Assembly (NCBI GenBank): GCA_016647705.1
Contig: CM028330.1
Location: forward strand, 47,396,397 to 47,460,396
Source of the DNA: Eucommia ulmoides
Lineage: Eukaryota > Streptophyta > Magnoliopsida > Garryales > Eucommiaceae
Reading direction: 5' to 3'
Length of the DNA: 64,000 nucleotides
Both the position numbers and the translations under genes were made by a program. Numbering within the stretch: the first letter of the stretch is position 1; each line of letters opens with the position of its first letter. Shown here piece after piece: positions 49,001-60,341 of this stretch. A model generated the notes under the pieces. The model made no database searches, was not told the origin of the DNA, and saw nothing but the letters and a program-made list of their open reading frames with translations.

Positions 49001-52000
49001 AAGTTTATAATAACCAAAAAAAATAAAAAAAATCTATCAAGGATTAAACTTGTTAATTCATAATTTATTAATAGGAAAATCATATTGAGATTAAAAAAAA
49101 AATTACTTAAAAAAACACACAAATCTTTAAAAAAAAAAATATGTAAAGCATTTAAGTTTAAATCATTTAAATGTAATTGGACAAACACACCGTTTTCAAA
49201 CGGATGTCTTGGGGCGCCTAACACTTTCCTCGAATACAATTGACCCCCGAACTTAAAATGAATCTTTAATTAAACGTAATTGTTGGCCCAGTGAGTTACC
49301 TAAAAGGGAGGTGAATTGGCTTGTTATAAAAATTTAGCAATTTAAATCTTTAAACACTTAATATATCAAATAATCAATTTATCCTAAATTAACTATTATC
49401 TTGTTACGCAGCGGATAAGTGTTTAAACTAAGCGCACACCCAAACAAAATAAAGAATAAAGTAAATAAAGCAGAACACCACGATATATCATAATTCAGCA
49501 AACTAGCCTTGCCTAATCCAGTCTCCCGAATTCCGCGAAGATTCGCACCCACTAAAACCCAGATTCCTTTAAAGGTAGGAACCAAACATTCACAATGATT
49601 CTTTTACCAGACTCAGAATCAACATTTACAATTATCCTTTTCTCAAGTTAAAGAAGAACCTTATCTTTTTACCAGACTAAAGACTAATCTAATTCTATTA
49701 TAGGAGGAATCACCACCTAATCCTTTTCCCAAGTGCAAGAATAACCTTATCATTTTTCAGGCTCAAGACTAACCTAATCTTTTCACAGGCTAAGGATCAA
49801 ACATAATCCTTTTACAGACTAAAGATCAAACCTCACAACTCTCCAAGTATCATTTTCACAAGTAAAGATTAAACCTTTACAATTCACTCATTTCGATTCA
49901 GAAAGAATCACAACCTAGTTTTTTTCAAGGGAAAAAAATAACCTAATTTTTTTATACTTTAGGTAAAGATCAAATCTCAATCTTTTTCCCGGAAAAGATT
50001 GAAACCCAAGCTACCCTGACCAGATACAGCCCCAACCGTATCCAATCCGCATAAACTCACCAAATACAAAAAATGAGTTTCTTCCCACTCGGAACTTCTA
50101 CTACCTCAAACAAAATTATACTCGATTAATGTCCTGAAATTTACTAGAGATAGAATTTAAGTGAGGAATTCAATATCTTATTATAATAAGTGTGGGTAGC
50201 ACAAAATTAAGCACGTAATTATATAATATCACAAAATCGTTTTAACAAAAAAAAAAAAAAAATTATGCTCTTAAGTTTGAAAACGATATTTTTCAATGAT
50301 CTTATCAACCAAACAAATATAATAATATCAAATTACAATACAAAATAATAGTTTGGAAAGATCTCACCAGGATAACACCAAAGAAGGTAAATAGAATCAC
50401 TAGATAGCTCAAATCGGTGATACCAATTCAACAATCAGCGCTTTAGATCAAGAACGCAACACAATATTTCTCTTGAATAAATCTCAGTAGAATGATAATT
50501 CTTAGAATAGTTTAGGAACTGATAGTTCTTGATGTGTGTAGATCTAATTTCGAAGGTCTATATATAATGATTTTAAACAAGTCTTCCAACGGCTAGTTTT
50601 CATAAGATAGGCCTCTAAAAGACACATGTAGACCATATATATCATAATCATTCAATTCTAATGTATTTCACTCAAATATAGCTTTCAAACTTCTCAATTA
50701 AGTCTATAAATTATTTCTCAATTACTAATCACAAAGATAAGAAGTATTGAATAAACAAAATTGAGAAAATCATTTAATATATGAACTAAATTAGTAATCT
50801 ATTCAAAATATATAGACCATATCTTCCATAATTTCAAATCTCTCACTTGGAACCATAAAAAATGGATAGTTTTTTACCGAAATGTCCAAGTTCCTCGAGA
50901 TCTCAACCGAAATAGTCGGTTGACCGATCCCGGTGGTCGGTTAACTGATTGTGGTTATAGGTACAGCAACTTCAAGCCCCATTTTGACCACGATGTAATC
51001 TGATTTTGAAAAAACTCAAAACATGAAAGTTGTAGCTCTCTTTCTAGGCTTTCCAAATCATCTTGAATCACCTCAATCGGAGTTCGGATGAGAAAATTAT
51101 GGCAAAATACAAACAGGTGCACAAGCCCAGTCAGTTGACCGAATTCCCACGGTCGGTTGACCGATTGATTCAGGGAGCTTTCAAGCCAAAATCACGCCAC
51201 GGTCGGTTAACCGATCCTTCCATGGTCGATTAACTGATCTATTCAGAGAGTTACATTTTCCAACCCAACGTCAATCAATTGACTGATCCTATACTCTTCG
51301 GTTGACCGATCACTACTGGAACCTCTCTTTTTCAACTTATTTCAACTCCAAACTTCAACGTTTTAATCTCGTTAACCGATTTCTTTTCTCGGTTAACACA
51401 ATTGATACTAATATTCAATTTAACACTAATCTCACTTAGATCAATTTTCATTTTTCAATTTCACATTGGAGCAAATAATTGGATACTAATTAGGATCCTA
51501 AACTTTATCAAATTAAACATACAAATATATAATTCATCAATTAGTGTCGTGTGTGATCCAAATCCAAGATACATTAAGAGTAAAAGAGTGTTTGAGTTGT
51601 TTTCACCTAATTTCTTCGAAATCTTCAACATACTATATTTCTTCAACATCCATCTTTGTATCCTTGATAATTACTTCATCATTTAATCTTTAATGGAACT
51701 TCTTATACTGAAACACTCAACATGTTAGTTCCATCAAAAACATCAAACCTTAATTGTCCATCAAAACCTCGAAATCAACACTAATATATTTAGGAGATAA
51801 TTTACTTGAGCCATTTCAAAATGTATCTTTCCTAAAAAATTCAGCGACCTGGCACACCAGTTGAAAATCCAATCCCAAGTGGCAACTCTATTTCTACAAA
51901 ATTTGGCGCAGAAATTCATTTCAAAACCTAGCGCATACAAGCCCTCAGCTAGTGATGCTTGCTCCGGTTCTCACTTCTATACCCGCTTTAGTTCACATCT

Positions 52001-54290
52001 TAGATCTAGGAATTTATCCATCTTCCATAAATGAGACAAATGAAACCAAAGTTTCATGTTCGGTTTTGAATTAGAGACACTAAGTTCAAAATGGTGAATC
52101 GGCATGGACTATAACCCCTAGCCTTCCAAAGTCCGCATCATTTACTAAAATAGTGATCTCGTTATTGCCTATTCTAGCAAAACCACCCATCAGAGCCATC
52201 GTTAAAAAAAAAAAACTCAAACAATCAAAGAAACACTTTACATTTGCATTTGTCTCTTTAGAAAATCCGGTGCGCGTCAAACTGAAGTCTCCTCAGCACC
52301 CCTAACACATATAAGCCTTAAAAGGTTGAATCAGAAAAAAACAAAGAGCTTAGAAAGAAAGATTAATCCCAAAAAAAAAAAAAAAATTCAGGAGCTTGCC
52401 ACAACCAGAAAAACTATGAGAATGAAAATGCAAAGAGCACAAATACTTCTTGCAACTACCCGTCATGAGCAGAACGCCAAAATCTAGTACTTAAACTACT
52501 ATATGAGATGAAATGGTTGCATAATGTGGTATTTGAAAGCCTCAGTATCCTCAACAAAAGCTTCTAGAATAGGAAATATGTGCCTTAGCGGTCCATCCCA
52601 CTGACATTCTTGCCAAAAGGCAAAAAAAAAAAAAAAGAATAATACTAATAACACAAAAAAATAGGGAAAATTATTGGATTGTACAAATCCATACGTAATC
52701 CACACCTCACTAGTAGTCTAATCACCCACTCGATCAAATATTTAAAAGCAATCGCCTTTCTCCAACAAAAATCACACCCAACACCAAATCGTCGTACCCA
52801 TTTCCATAACAATGCTATGTTAAAGATTTGAAATTGCCTGAACTACAAACCCCCAAACACAATAGGCTTACAAACATCTTGCCATGAAAGTGCTACTTAT
52901 AAGGGGGATTATTCTCCTGCCTTTTGATAAATATTGGTGTTTCCACTTTCCAAATGGATAATATCTTTTGAAACCTCTCAATCACCGCATCCAAAATGGC
53001 AACGGCTCAAATCAAAAAACCAAGTATTACCAACAGGCGACTAGAAGGGCATGCACAATTTAAATCCATCCAAACCCATTCCTTGTGAAAGCGGAGATGG
53101 GAAAACTCGTTAAGATGCCATCCCTACATAGTCCTCCATCTAAGATAACAACAATTTATACAGCGAGTATTGAAACAAACCAATGGTATGTTGATGGAGG
53201 TGAGATTCCTGCCTAGATATTTCCCTCTCATATTGCGTGGGCCTAACACACGGACTAAAGGAAATAGCCCACGAGGACAAAGGAAAGCCAATCCAGCGGA
53301 CATTTTCCAATACGGGCCATTGAAGGCCCACTCGTGATATACAGAATGGGCCATACAGTCCATCCAGTGCAATAAATTGACAGCCAAAGAACCAACCACA
53401 AACTCGTACGTGACCATTCTTATGGGCACAACCCAGGAACCAAGGACACCAACTAGAACGAGTGCTGGTGGAGAAGTTGTGTGGGAACATGTAACCACAC
53501 ATTATCACGATCATCTACGAAATAGGTTCACTTTTGGTTATCTTCAATTCTTATCTTTCATAACATATTGACTCATTTACACGCCAGAGATTCTTTGGTT
53601 AGCACCACACTGGTGTCACTTAGTATTTTTGGTGTTGGAGGTTTACGGGTTCAGGGAGTGGCAACTTTGGGCTACATCATATGCTTTTGTTTTCGTAAGA
53701 AAGGAAATTCCACACTTCAATTACCGTCCAAGTAAGAACCCAATCATGGACATAAATAACAAATTCAGGACATTCCACAATAAAACCCAAAATCAAAGTT
53801 TGCACAGGTCTTCCCCTCGCTCATAAGTTCACCCAAATCCAAGTCCAAATATTTCCCATCTTTTCAAAGGACAATGGATCGTGACGTGCATATCCGGTAT
53901 GAAATTAAGATGCCAGAACCAAATTAACTCAAGTAATAGCATATCACATGCTTGTGCAATTTGAAGCGCAACAGTCACCGCTAATGTAACAGACATGGAC
54001 AACCCATTAAGGCTTTTAAAGGGGCATAATTTTGATAAGGGTATTACACTGAATTCCGTCACCCTACTGAAAATTCCGAGGTGAAAATAATAACACACAC
54101 ACAGACGGAGCAGGGGTTTAATGGTGAGAAATAACCTGGGATGTCTGGTGAGCAAAACCCGGGATTGGTCCAAAGTCAGAGAAGAAGAAGCGGAGCCCGT
54201 ACTGAAAGACGGTTTCTGCGAAGAAGAAATAGGGCAGGAAACAGATTCCTCCGTCATTGCACTTCGCCAAGCTTTCTGTAACCCTTCCAT
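46038..54290 (-). CDS. Small single-pass membrane protein, 96 residues, two exons (predicted)
   Basis: Exon 1 is 54290-54136 and exon 2 is 46173-46038, TGA at 46040-46038. Donor CAG|GTTATT and acceptor TGCAG|GC fit splice consensus. The phases match: 155 + 136 nt is exactly 97 codons. The start is the ATG at 54290 ([12 protein letters not shown]). Residues 13-45 are Ser-rich. A hydrophobic stretch, [16 protein letters not shown], at about 62-77 looks like one membrane helix. The C-terminus is strongly basic ([18 protein letters not shown]), which suggests an amphipathic helix on the cytosolic side. The pattern feels like a conserved plant protein of unknown function, but I cannot name it. The intron is 7962 bp, far longer than most plant introns. 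The joining of the exons is inference; exon 2 alone is more certain than exon 1. Confidence 0.6.
46525..46740. mobile_element. Small repeat with 'gcagagccacattaggccga' end, unclassified
   Basis: 'ggcagagccacattaggccg', 'agggggactcaagtccctcc' and, later, 'tagccctcccaattgag' with 'taaatccgtcg' look like a dispersed plant repeat whose ends carry 'gcagagccac' and 'aaatccgtc'. Class and borders are uncertain. It lies in the long intron of the minus-strand gene. Confidence 0.35.
46741..49280. other. Intron DNA, left part, no gene
   Basis: AT-rich, non-coding. 47100-47600 has many variants of 'caaaatctaaatcataag' and 'aattagaaattttatcag' suggesting an eroded repeat. 48360-48400 carries 'tcaaaacatgaaagttgtag', a phrase also found inside two LTRs (23660 and 51010). 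Confidence 0.4.
49281..51780 (-). repeat. Solo LTR (2.5 kb) in the long intron, probably minus-oriented
   Basis: The minus strand starts TGTTGATTTCGAGGTTTTGA and ends ...CTGGGCCAACA. Flanks gtaat (49276-49280) and ctaat (51781-51785) make a 5-bp target duplication with one mismatch. 'gggaggtgaattggc' near 49308 and 'acgcagcgga' near 49406 are typical of antisense views of plant LTRs. A TATA-like string lies on the minus strand near 50561-50571. Palindromes of the type CGGTTAACCG and CGGTTGACCG cluster at 50905-51310. Orientation is inferred from the start sequence and TATA string. Confidence 0.7.
50905..51310. repeat. CGGTTRACCG palindrome cluster
   Basis: About nine exact or near copies of CGGTTGACCG/CGGTTAACCG in 400 bp, for example at 50920, 50936, 51160, 51190 and 51297. 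The cluster lies inside the solo LTR, as CGCCTAGGCG clusters do in the Athila-type LTRs. Confidence 0.75.
51786..54135. other. Intron DNA, right part, no gene supported
   Basis: Overlapping minus-strand ORFs at 53124-53514 and other short ORFs do not resemble known proteins and change frame without splice logic. Parts (53040-53300) are less AT-rich than the surroundings and might be an old repeat. Confidence 0.4.
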
Positions 54291-54727
54291 TGGATTTCAA
54301 ATGCAAAGCGCAAGAGACCCCTTCTTTTCTGGGTTAAACAAAATTTGGGAGGGCACCCACGCTAAAAAAAAAAAAGAAAAAAAAAAAAAAAAAAAAAAAG
54401 GAAAAACCATTGAAATGATGAAAGAGATCGGTGTTGACGTCGTTTGAGGTTTTTGATTGGGCTTTTCCGATGTCTTCTCTTCTTAATTACAAAAGGGATA
54501 ATTAGTCATTTATCCAGATTAGGAGGTCTATTGGGTATATTAACAAAAGCAATATACCACAAAGGTATATAAGGGGGAAAAAAAAAATTGAATATAATCT
54601 TAATTTTATTATAATATTTAAAAGTAGAAGGTAAGACTTTAAAATAAAATATGACTAATATCTTCAATCTTCTTACTCTTATTAGATCAATAGACAAAAT
54701 CTTCTATTCACATTACTAATAACGTTA
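54291..54727 (-). promoter_or_regulatory. Upstream region and probable 5' UTR of the small membrane protein gene
   Basis: On the minus strand the ATG at 54290 is preceded by about 70 nt of moderately mixed sequence and a poly-T tract (complement of 54365-54400). 54590-54720 resembles the 5' part of the Helitrons at 22440 ('taatatttaaaagtagaagg', 'tcttactcttatta', 'atcaatag'). Confidence 0.35.
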
Positions 54728-55655
54728 GGTTGCGTTTGGGTAATGGATTTGATAAATGCAAGAAATTTGTGAAATGAAGGAATTTTAAAATCTTGAATTT
54801 TAAAATCCTTTCATTTCATAAATCCGTTGTTTGGATAATTATTTGAGTGAATAATTTATTTATTTTTGTTTTATTTTTTATCCTATTTTTGAAAAAAAAA
54901 AAAAAAAAAAACAGGAACAGAAGGGACGAACGACGAGCAAAATGAAGAGCAAATCGATTTCAAACCCTAATCAAGGATAAAATCAACAACAAATTGAACC
55001 AGAAACAGAACAAATCCAACAACAACATGAAGAACAAATCGAAGAAACAGTTCGCCGTTTGCCGTTCGTTCGCCGTTCGCCATTCCATTTCGATTTCGAA
55101 AACAAAATCGACATTTCAAAATCCCATCATGATCGAAATTGGTTTCGATTTCGAAAACGAAATCGAGATTTCAAAATTAATTTCGAACCCTAATTCGATT
55201 TCGAAATCGAAATCGATGACGAACGAAAGATTTCAAACCCGTGGCAACAGACGATGAACAAAGTGACGAAGACAACACACAAGAGGTGACAAAGATGACG
55301 AACAACTACCGTCGACGAACCCTATTTCGGCGAATGCAACGACCAACTATCGGCGACGAACCCAATTTCGGCGAACACAACGAAGAAGAGACGAAGAAGA
55401 AGCACAGAAGCAGAAGACATGGAACGAAGAAACACAAAAGCAGAACAAGGAAGAACGAAGCAGGCACGATGGATGGAATGATTTCATAAATTACACCTCT
55501 CCCAAATTCATATCGAAATCCTTTCATTCACCCAAAAAAAAAAAAATTATAAATCCCTTCTCCTATTACCCAAACAAGTAATTTGCCAAAAATGGATTTC
55601 AAAATCCCTTAACTAATTGAAATCCCTCCTACAAATCATTCATCCAAACATAACC
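54728..55655. mobile_element. Tourist/Harbinger-like non-autonomous DNA transposon (928 bp)
   Basis: The left end GGTTGCGTTTGGGTAATGG pairs with the complement of the right end, GGTTATGTTTGGATGAATG. Flanking trinucleotides are TTA (54725-54727) and TAA (55656-55658), which fits a TWA-type target only loosely. The interior carries 'aaatcgatttcgaaatcgaa' arrays and a charged-residue ORF, as in the intron 4 element but in reverse orientation. Confidence 0.6.
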
Positions 55656-55658
55656 TAA

Positions 55659-56801
55659 TTGAATAAAAAATTACTTTTAATTTAAATTAATAACATTAAA
55701 TTGCTATCAATTCCAATTCTATATTTACATAATAAAATAAATTATTTTTTAATTAATAATTATATTTATTTATTTATTTTTGTTTTGTTTTGTTTTTTAT
55801 TATCAATTTAAAATTTCATTCTTTTTCAAAAAAATTATATTCATAATTTTGGATTTTAAACAAAAAAATAAATTTATTTTCATTCAAATGAAATTATTTT
55901 TAATTAATAATTATATTTATTTATTTATTTTTGTTTCGTTATTATTATCAATTCAAACTTTCATTCATATTTTACAAAAAAAAAAAATCATAATATTGGA
56001 TTTTTTTTAAAAATAAATAAATTATTTTTTATTCAAAAAATGGATGAATCATGTGGACTGAAAATTATGTTCCATCGAAGACATTATTTTCCCCAATAAT
56101 CTATTTTAGCATTAAACTTATCCATAATTAAAAAAAAAAAATGGGTTCTTGTTGAGCATTTCATAAATTAAAAATAATTTTTTTTTTTTAAATCCGAATT
56201 TTACGATTCACTATTTTTCTAATTTACTTTTTGGAGTGATTTTTTAAGAAAAAAATAATAATTCTCTCAAAAGTTAAAAGTCAATGTACACCACAAAAGT
56301 TATTGTAATTTTTTATATAAAAATTACAGTTATTTTAAAGTAATATAATAATTTTGTATTTATAAATTTTGTATCAACGTGGAATACATTGACTAAAATT
56401 TAAAGTTCGTATACTATTAAAAAAAAATTAAAATTTATGTCCATACGATTACTAGCTCATAGTAATTTTACAAAACTTGAAAAACACGCAATATGTTTAT
56501 ATTTTAATTTTTTGGGCTCCGTGGTCAGAAACCAATTTTTTCATTCTATAATTTTGTAATTTTTATTTTGTTTATTTTTATTTCATGGTTTCTAACTTAT
56601 ATTATGTTTTTTTCGAAACTGATTTTGCTACAAAAAAATTGAGTATTCGATCAATTTTATTAAGAGCATCAAATGCAAACATCATGAAGAAGAAAATATA
56701 ATTCTTACATGTTTGGCATCCAAATAGTAAACAACAATATTGTATTATTATAAAAAGTGCACATTGTATTTAAATAATAAACAGAAGATGAGATTTATAT
56801 T
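55659..56801. other. AT-rich intergenic DNA, no gene
   Basis: Poly-A and poly-T runs. A tandem duplication: 'ttaattaataattatattta' with '(ttta)n ttttgttt' at about 55748 and again at 55898, period about 150 bp. Nothing else is seen. Confidence 0.5.
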
Positions 56802-56959
56802 TTCTTCCAAGCTATGCGTTGGGCCGCCCGTAATGGGCTTTTTCCTAGCTCGACTTTATCAGTTAGACCTTTCCCATTCTTGGGCCTAAAATATTGGCCC
56901 AATATCTTTATCCAACTCTTCTTAGAAAGCCGAATATAGAAGCGGGAATTTCTCCCGCA
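56802..56959 (+). repeat. Direct repeat, left copy
   Basis: From 'ttcttccaagctatgcgttg' to 'gcgggaatttctcccgca', about 158 bp, matching 61088-61252 at high identity in the same orientation. It starts and ends with sharp loss of homology. The end can form a small hairpin (GCGGGAA/TTTCTCCCGC). Confidence 0.8.
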
Positions 56960-57039
56960 TCATTTGCCCCTGACCTGAGTGTTGATTCGAAAAAAGTGAG
57001 ATGAAAGGTTATCTTTTCTTCTTACACTCAATTATTGGT

Positions 57040-58815
57040 CTAAATTGATTTATCAGTTCATTTTTACACTTACACTTGGTGATTTTTACCACTACAAGTG
57101 TTTATTTGACGAATTGAACGATGTCGTTCGTTTTATACTTTACACTTGATGATTTTTATCATTGAGTATTTCTTTGACGGACTGATCAATTCAGTTCGTT
57201 CCGCACTTTACACTTGGTGATTTTAATCACTAAGTTTTTCTTCGAGGAACTGATATGTGTAGTTTGTTTTCACACTTAATTTTTAGCACTTGATGTTTTA
57301 TGGGTGAGTTGATCTGCTCAACTCATTTACACTTAATTGTTAGTAATAAATGTTTATGTGGGTGAGCTGATTTGCTTAGCTCAATTACACTTAGTTTCAG
57401 TATTAAATGTTTCTTGAGTGAACTGATTTGCTTTGCTCTGTGAGTGAGCTGGTCTGCTCTACTTTATGAGTAAGTTGATTTGCGCTACTCTGTGAGTAAG
57501 CTGATCTGCTCTGCCTTGTGAGTGAGCTGATCTGCTCTGCTCATTTTTGAATGAGTGAGGTGATCTACTCTGCTCATATTTGAATGAGTGAGCTGATCTG
57601 CTCTGTTCTGTAATTGAGCTAGTCTGCTCTGCTCACTTTGGTATTACACTTAGTTTTTACACACAAAATGTTTTGTGAGTGAGCTTATTTGCTTTGCTCA
57701 TTTTTGAACGAGTGAGCTGATATGCTCTGCTCTGCTCACTTTTGATTCACACTTAGTTTTTACACACTAAGGGTATGTCTGGTTAGAAGGAAGGGAAAGG
57801 AAAAAGAAAAAAAAAATGAAAATGAAAATATTTTTATCTATTGTGAAAAAAAAAATATTTTTCTTAGTATTGTTTGGTTGAGAAAGAAAATGAAAGAATA
57901 GAAAATAATTTAATTTAATATAATTTACTATTTTGCCCTCATATATTCTAAAAATAAATTAAAAAAACAATTATTAAGGATATAATTGAAATTTTGATAT
58001 CCAAAACCATTTTCCTCTCTTTTTCCTCCCAATTTTTTTTTTGGGAGGGGGGGAGGGGAAAACTTGTCTCGAAATTTGTGTTTTATCCTTCTCATTTTTA
58101 TTCCCCTTCTATTTTCCTTCCATACCAAACACAATTTTTTTTTTTTCATTTTTCATTCTATTTTTCATTTCTCTTCCATTTTCCATCCATACCAAACACA
58201 CCCTAAATGTTTTGTGAATGAGCTGATATACTCTGTTAATTTTTGAGTGAGTGAGCTGATCTGCTTAGCTCATTTACACTTGGCTTCAGTACCAAATGTT
58301 TTGTGAATGAGCTGAACTGCTCAGCCCATTTACACTTGGTTTCAGTACCAAATGTTTTGGTGGTAAGTTGATCTGCTCAACTTATTTATACTTGGTTTCA
58401 GTATCAAATGTTTTGGTGGTGATCTGATCTGCTAAGCTCATTTACACTTGGCTTCAATACTAAATGTTTCTTTGCCGAACTGATATGAACAGCTCAGTTC
58501 TTCAATTTTTACACTTGGTGATTTGTCACCAAATATTTCTTCGCCGAACTAATTTGAGCAACTCGGTCCTTTTAATTTTTATACTTGGTTATTTGTCACC
58601 AAATGTTTCTTTAGCGAACTGATCTGTTCAGTTCGTTTATCACTTTACACTTAGTGATTTTAATCACCGAGTGTTTATTTGACAAACTGATTTGTTCAGT
58701 TCATTTTACACTTTACACTTGGTTATTTTAATCAATGAGTGTTTCTTTGACGAACTGATATGTTCAGTTCATTTTACACTTTACATTTATTGATTTTTAT
58801 CACTGCAAGTGTTTC
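57040..58815 (+). repeat. Long degenerate tandem array (unit ~60-85 bp)
   Basis: The unit theme is 'acacttggtgattttaatca', 'aagtgtttctttgacgaact' and 'gatctgttcagttcgtt'. In 57400-57720 it shortens to repeats of 'gtgagctgatctgctctgct'. It is interrupted by a MITE at 57771-58203 and resumes after it. No ORF. Confidence 0.85.
57771..58203. mobile_element. Tourist-like MITE with TAA target duplication
   Basis: 433 bp. Left end GGGTATGTCTGGTTAGAAGG, complement of right end GGGTGTGTTTGGTATGGATGG. Exact TAA at 57768-57770 and 58204-58206. A-rich left half and T-rich right half. The TAA target and the 'tgtttggt' end are typical of PIF/Harbinger (Tourist) MITEs. It is inserted in the tandem array. 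Confidence 0.8.
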
Positions 58816-58816
58816 A

Positions 58817-59230
58817 TTTTCTGGGAGACATCCGCAGACCCGTCTTCTACTGTCAGGGAGGCATCCTCACAGCCAGGAAATTTGTAAGTAGGTAGGCATC
58901 CTTAGACCTGTCTTTTGTCGTCGGGGAGTTACCCTTATACCTGAGGAATTTGTAAGCGGTGAAGTATCCTCATACCTGTCTTTTTTTCACCGGAGAGTTG
59001 CCCTCATACTCGGGGAATTTGTAAGCGGGGGGAGGTATCTTCATACCCGTCTTCTACCGTAGGGGAGGCATCCTCAGACCCGCGGAATTTGTAAGCGGGG
59101 AGATATCATCAGACCCATATTTCACCACCGGGGAGTTATTCTCTTACCCGGGGAATTTCTAAGCGGAGAGGTATCCTCATACCCTTCTTTTTTCTGTCGG
59201 GAAGTTATCTTCATACCTAGGGAATTTGCA
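58817..59230 (+). repeat. Second tandem array (unit ~70 bp)
   Basis: Repeating themes are 'ggggaatttgtaagcgggga', 'ggtatcctcatacccgtctt' and 'ctaccgtcggggagttatcc'. About six degenerate units follow directly on the first array. Confidence 0.85.
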
Positions 59231-59624
59231 GGTTCTTCTCTTTCTCTTTGCCCTCCTTCATAACTAGTTTGCTTGTTGAATGAGTTATGAACGCGAAATT
59301 GGCTTTAAGGCACTTTCAGTATTTAATCAAAGAAATATAATTTTCTGCAATTCTTGATTTATCAAGACCTCAACAATAATTTATAAGTTTATTTTCAAAA
59401 ATAAATTTAAAAGTTTATTTTCAAAAATAAATTTAAGAGAATACAACTGTAAATATACATGTTATCTCATGGGCCTTAGAATAATTAGCTCTAGGTCATA
59501 TACAATAATTTATAAATTTATGCTAAAAAAATAAACTTTAAGGGATAAAACTACAAATATAATTGTTAGCAGAGGCTTTAGTCTATTTAGCCCTAGATTA
59601 CCTTTTTGATATTCTTCTCCACAT
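59231..59624. other. AT-rich spacer, no gene
   Basis: Contains a short tandem 'aagtttattttcaaaaataa' duplication at 59383-59425. Nothing else is supported. Confidence 0.5.
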
Positions 59625-60036
59625 TGCAGGCGCCATTGTTTGTTGTCTTCTGGTTCAGCCGCCGCCTCCATGGGTCGAAGGTACGCACACGCAGCTTGCT
59701 TCACAAGCAGATTGTTGATCTGTATCTCCATCTCACGCAGGTTGTCTTCCCTGTCGCACGCTGGAGGCTAATATTCCGCCGCCGGCAACAAGTCCTTGAG
59801 GCTGATGTAGGATGCAGTGCGACAAGCAATTATCTCGACGGCGCCGCTGATCATGAAGGGCGCCTTTTGTTGGCGTTCAAGCTCCGATAGATTTCTCCGA
59901 TGAATGCATCTGAGTTGGCGAACATTAATCGGTCTTCTTCCATTTCGATTTCGGCCAAATCGCTCGGGATCTGACCATCGACGCTGCCTCTTCGCCGATC
60001 TCCCTTGTCCAGATCTGGTCGGTGTGGTTTCGACAC
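59625..60036 (-). pseudogene. Broken unidentified gene fragment, minus strand
   Basis: A protein-like stretch appears on the minus strand in two frames. The first is IEMEEDRLMFANSDAF followed by GEIYRSLN. After a shift near 59870 comes APFMISGAVEIIACRTASYI, an in-frame stop, then DREDNLREMEIQINNLLVKQ. GC content is high for the region and charge patterns look like real coding DNA, but I do not recognise the family. The stop and the shift mean it is broken unless hidden introns explain them. It overlaps the 5' part of the ankyrin fragment on the other strand by a few tens of bases, so one end is misjudged or the fragments were joined artificially. Confidence 0.4.
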
Positions 60037-60341
60037 TAACTGAATCTGACTACGCAGTCGATGATTTGATGGACCGGTTCTTCTATGACGCAGCGAAAAT
60101 GGAAAGAGTCAATTTGATGGAGAGTTTGGATTAGGGTTATGCAGCCATTGATTTGAATTCAATCGATTCTAAAGGTCGAACTCCTATTCATATTGTCGCC
60201 ATTAACGACCACCTCGAATTGCTTCGGTTTCTTCTTTCACTGGGCGCCGACCCCGAAATAGTTGACAACAATAGGTGGACTCCCCTCTAATACGCAGCCG
60301 GCGAAGGTCACGGAGAAGCCGTCGAGTTCCTATTGAATTAA
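60022..60341 (+). pseudogene. Ankyrin-repeat gene fragment
   Basis: One frame, broken by TAG at 60132-60134 and TAA at 60288-60290 and ending at TAA 60339-60341. The first part reads DDLMDRFFYDAAKMERVNLM. Then comes one full ankyrin repeat: SKGRTPIHIVAINDHLELLR followed by FLLSLGADPE; a second begins DNNRWTPL, has a stop where His is usual, then YAAGEGHGEAVEFLL. The spacing fits 33-residue ankyrin repeats, which serve protein binding. No more repeats follow, whereas such proteins normally have several. The parent gene cannot be named; a plant MSP-ankyrin protein is possible. It is dead as it stands. Confidence 0.75.

Noticed and set aside
53124..53514. Two overlapping 124-residue minus-strand ORFs
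   Set aside because: They overlap each other in different frames, show no family motif and lie in the long intron.
55241..55489. Charged 82-residue ORF as a gene
   Set aside because: It lies inside the 54728-55655 transposon and consists of low-complexity Lys/Arg/Glu repeats.
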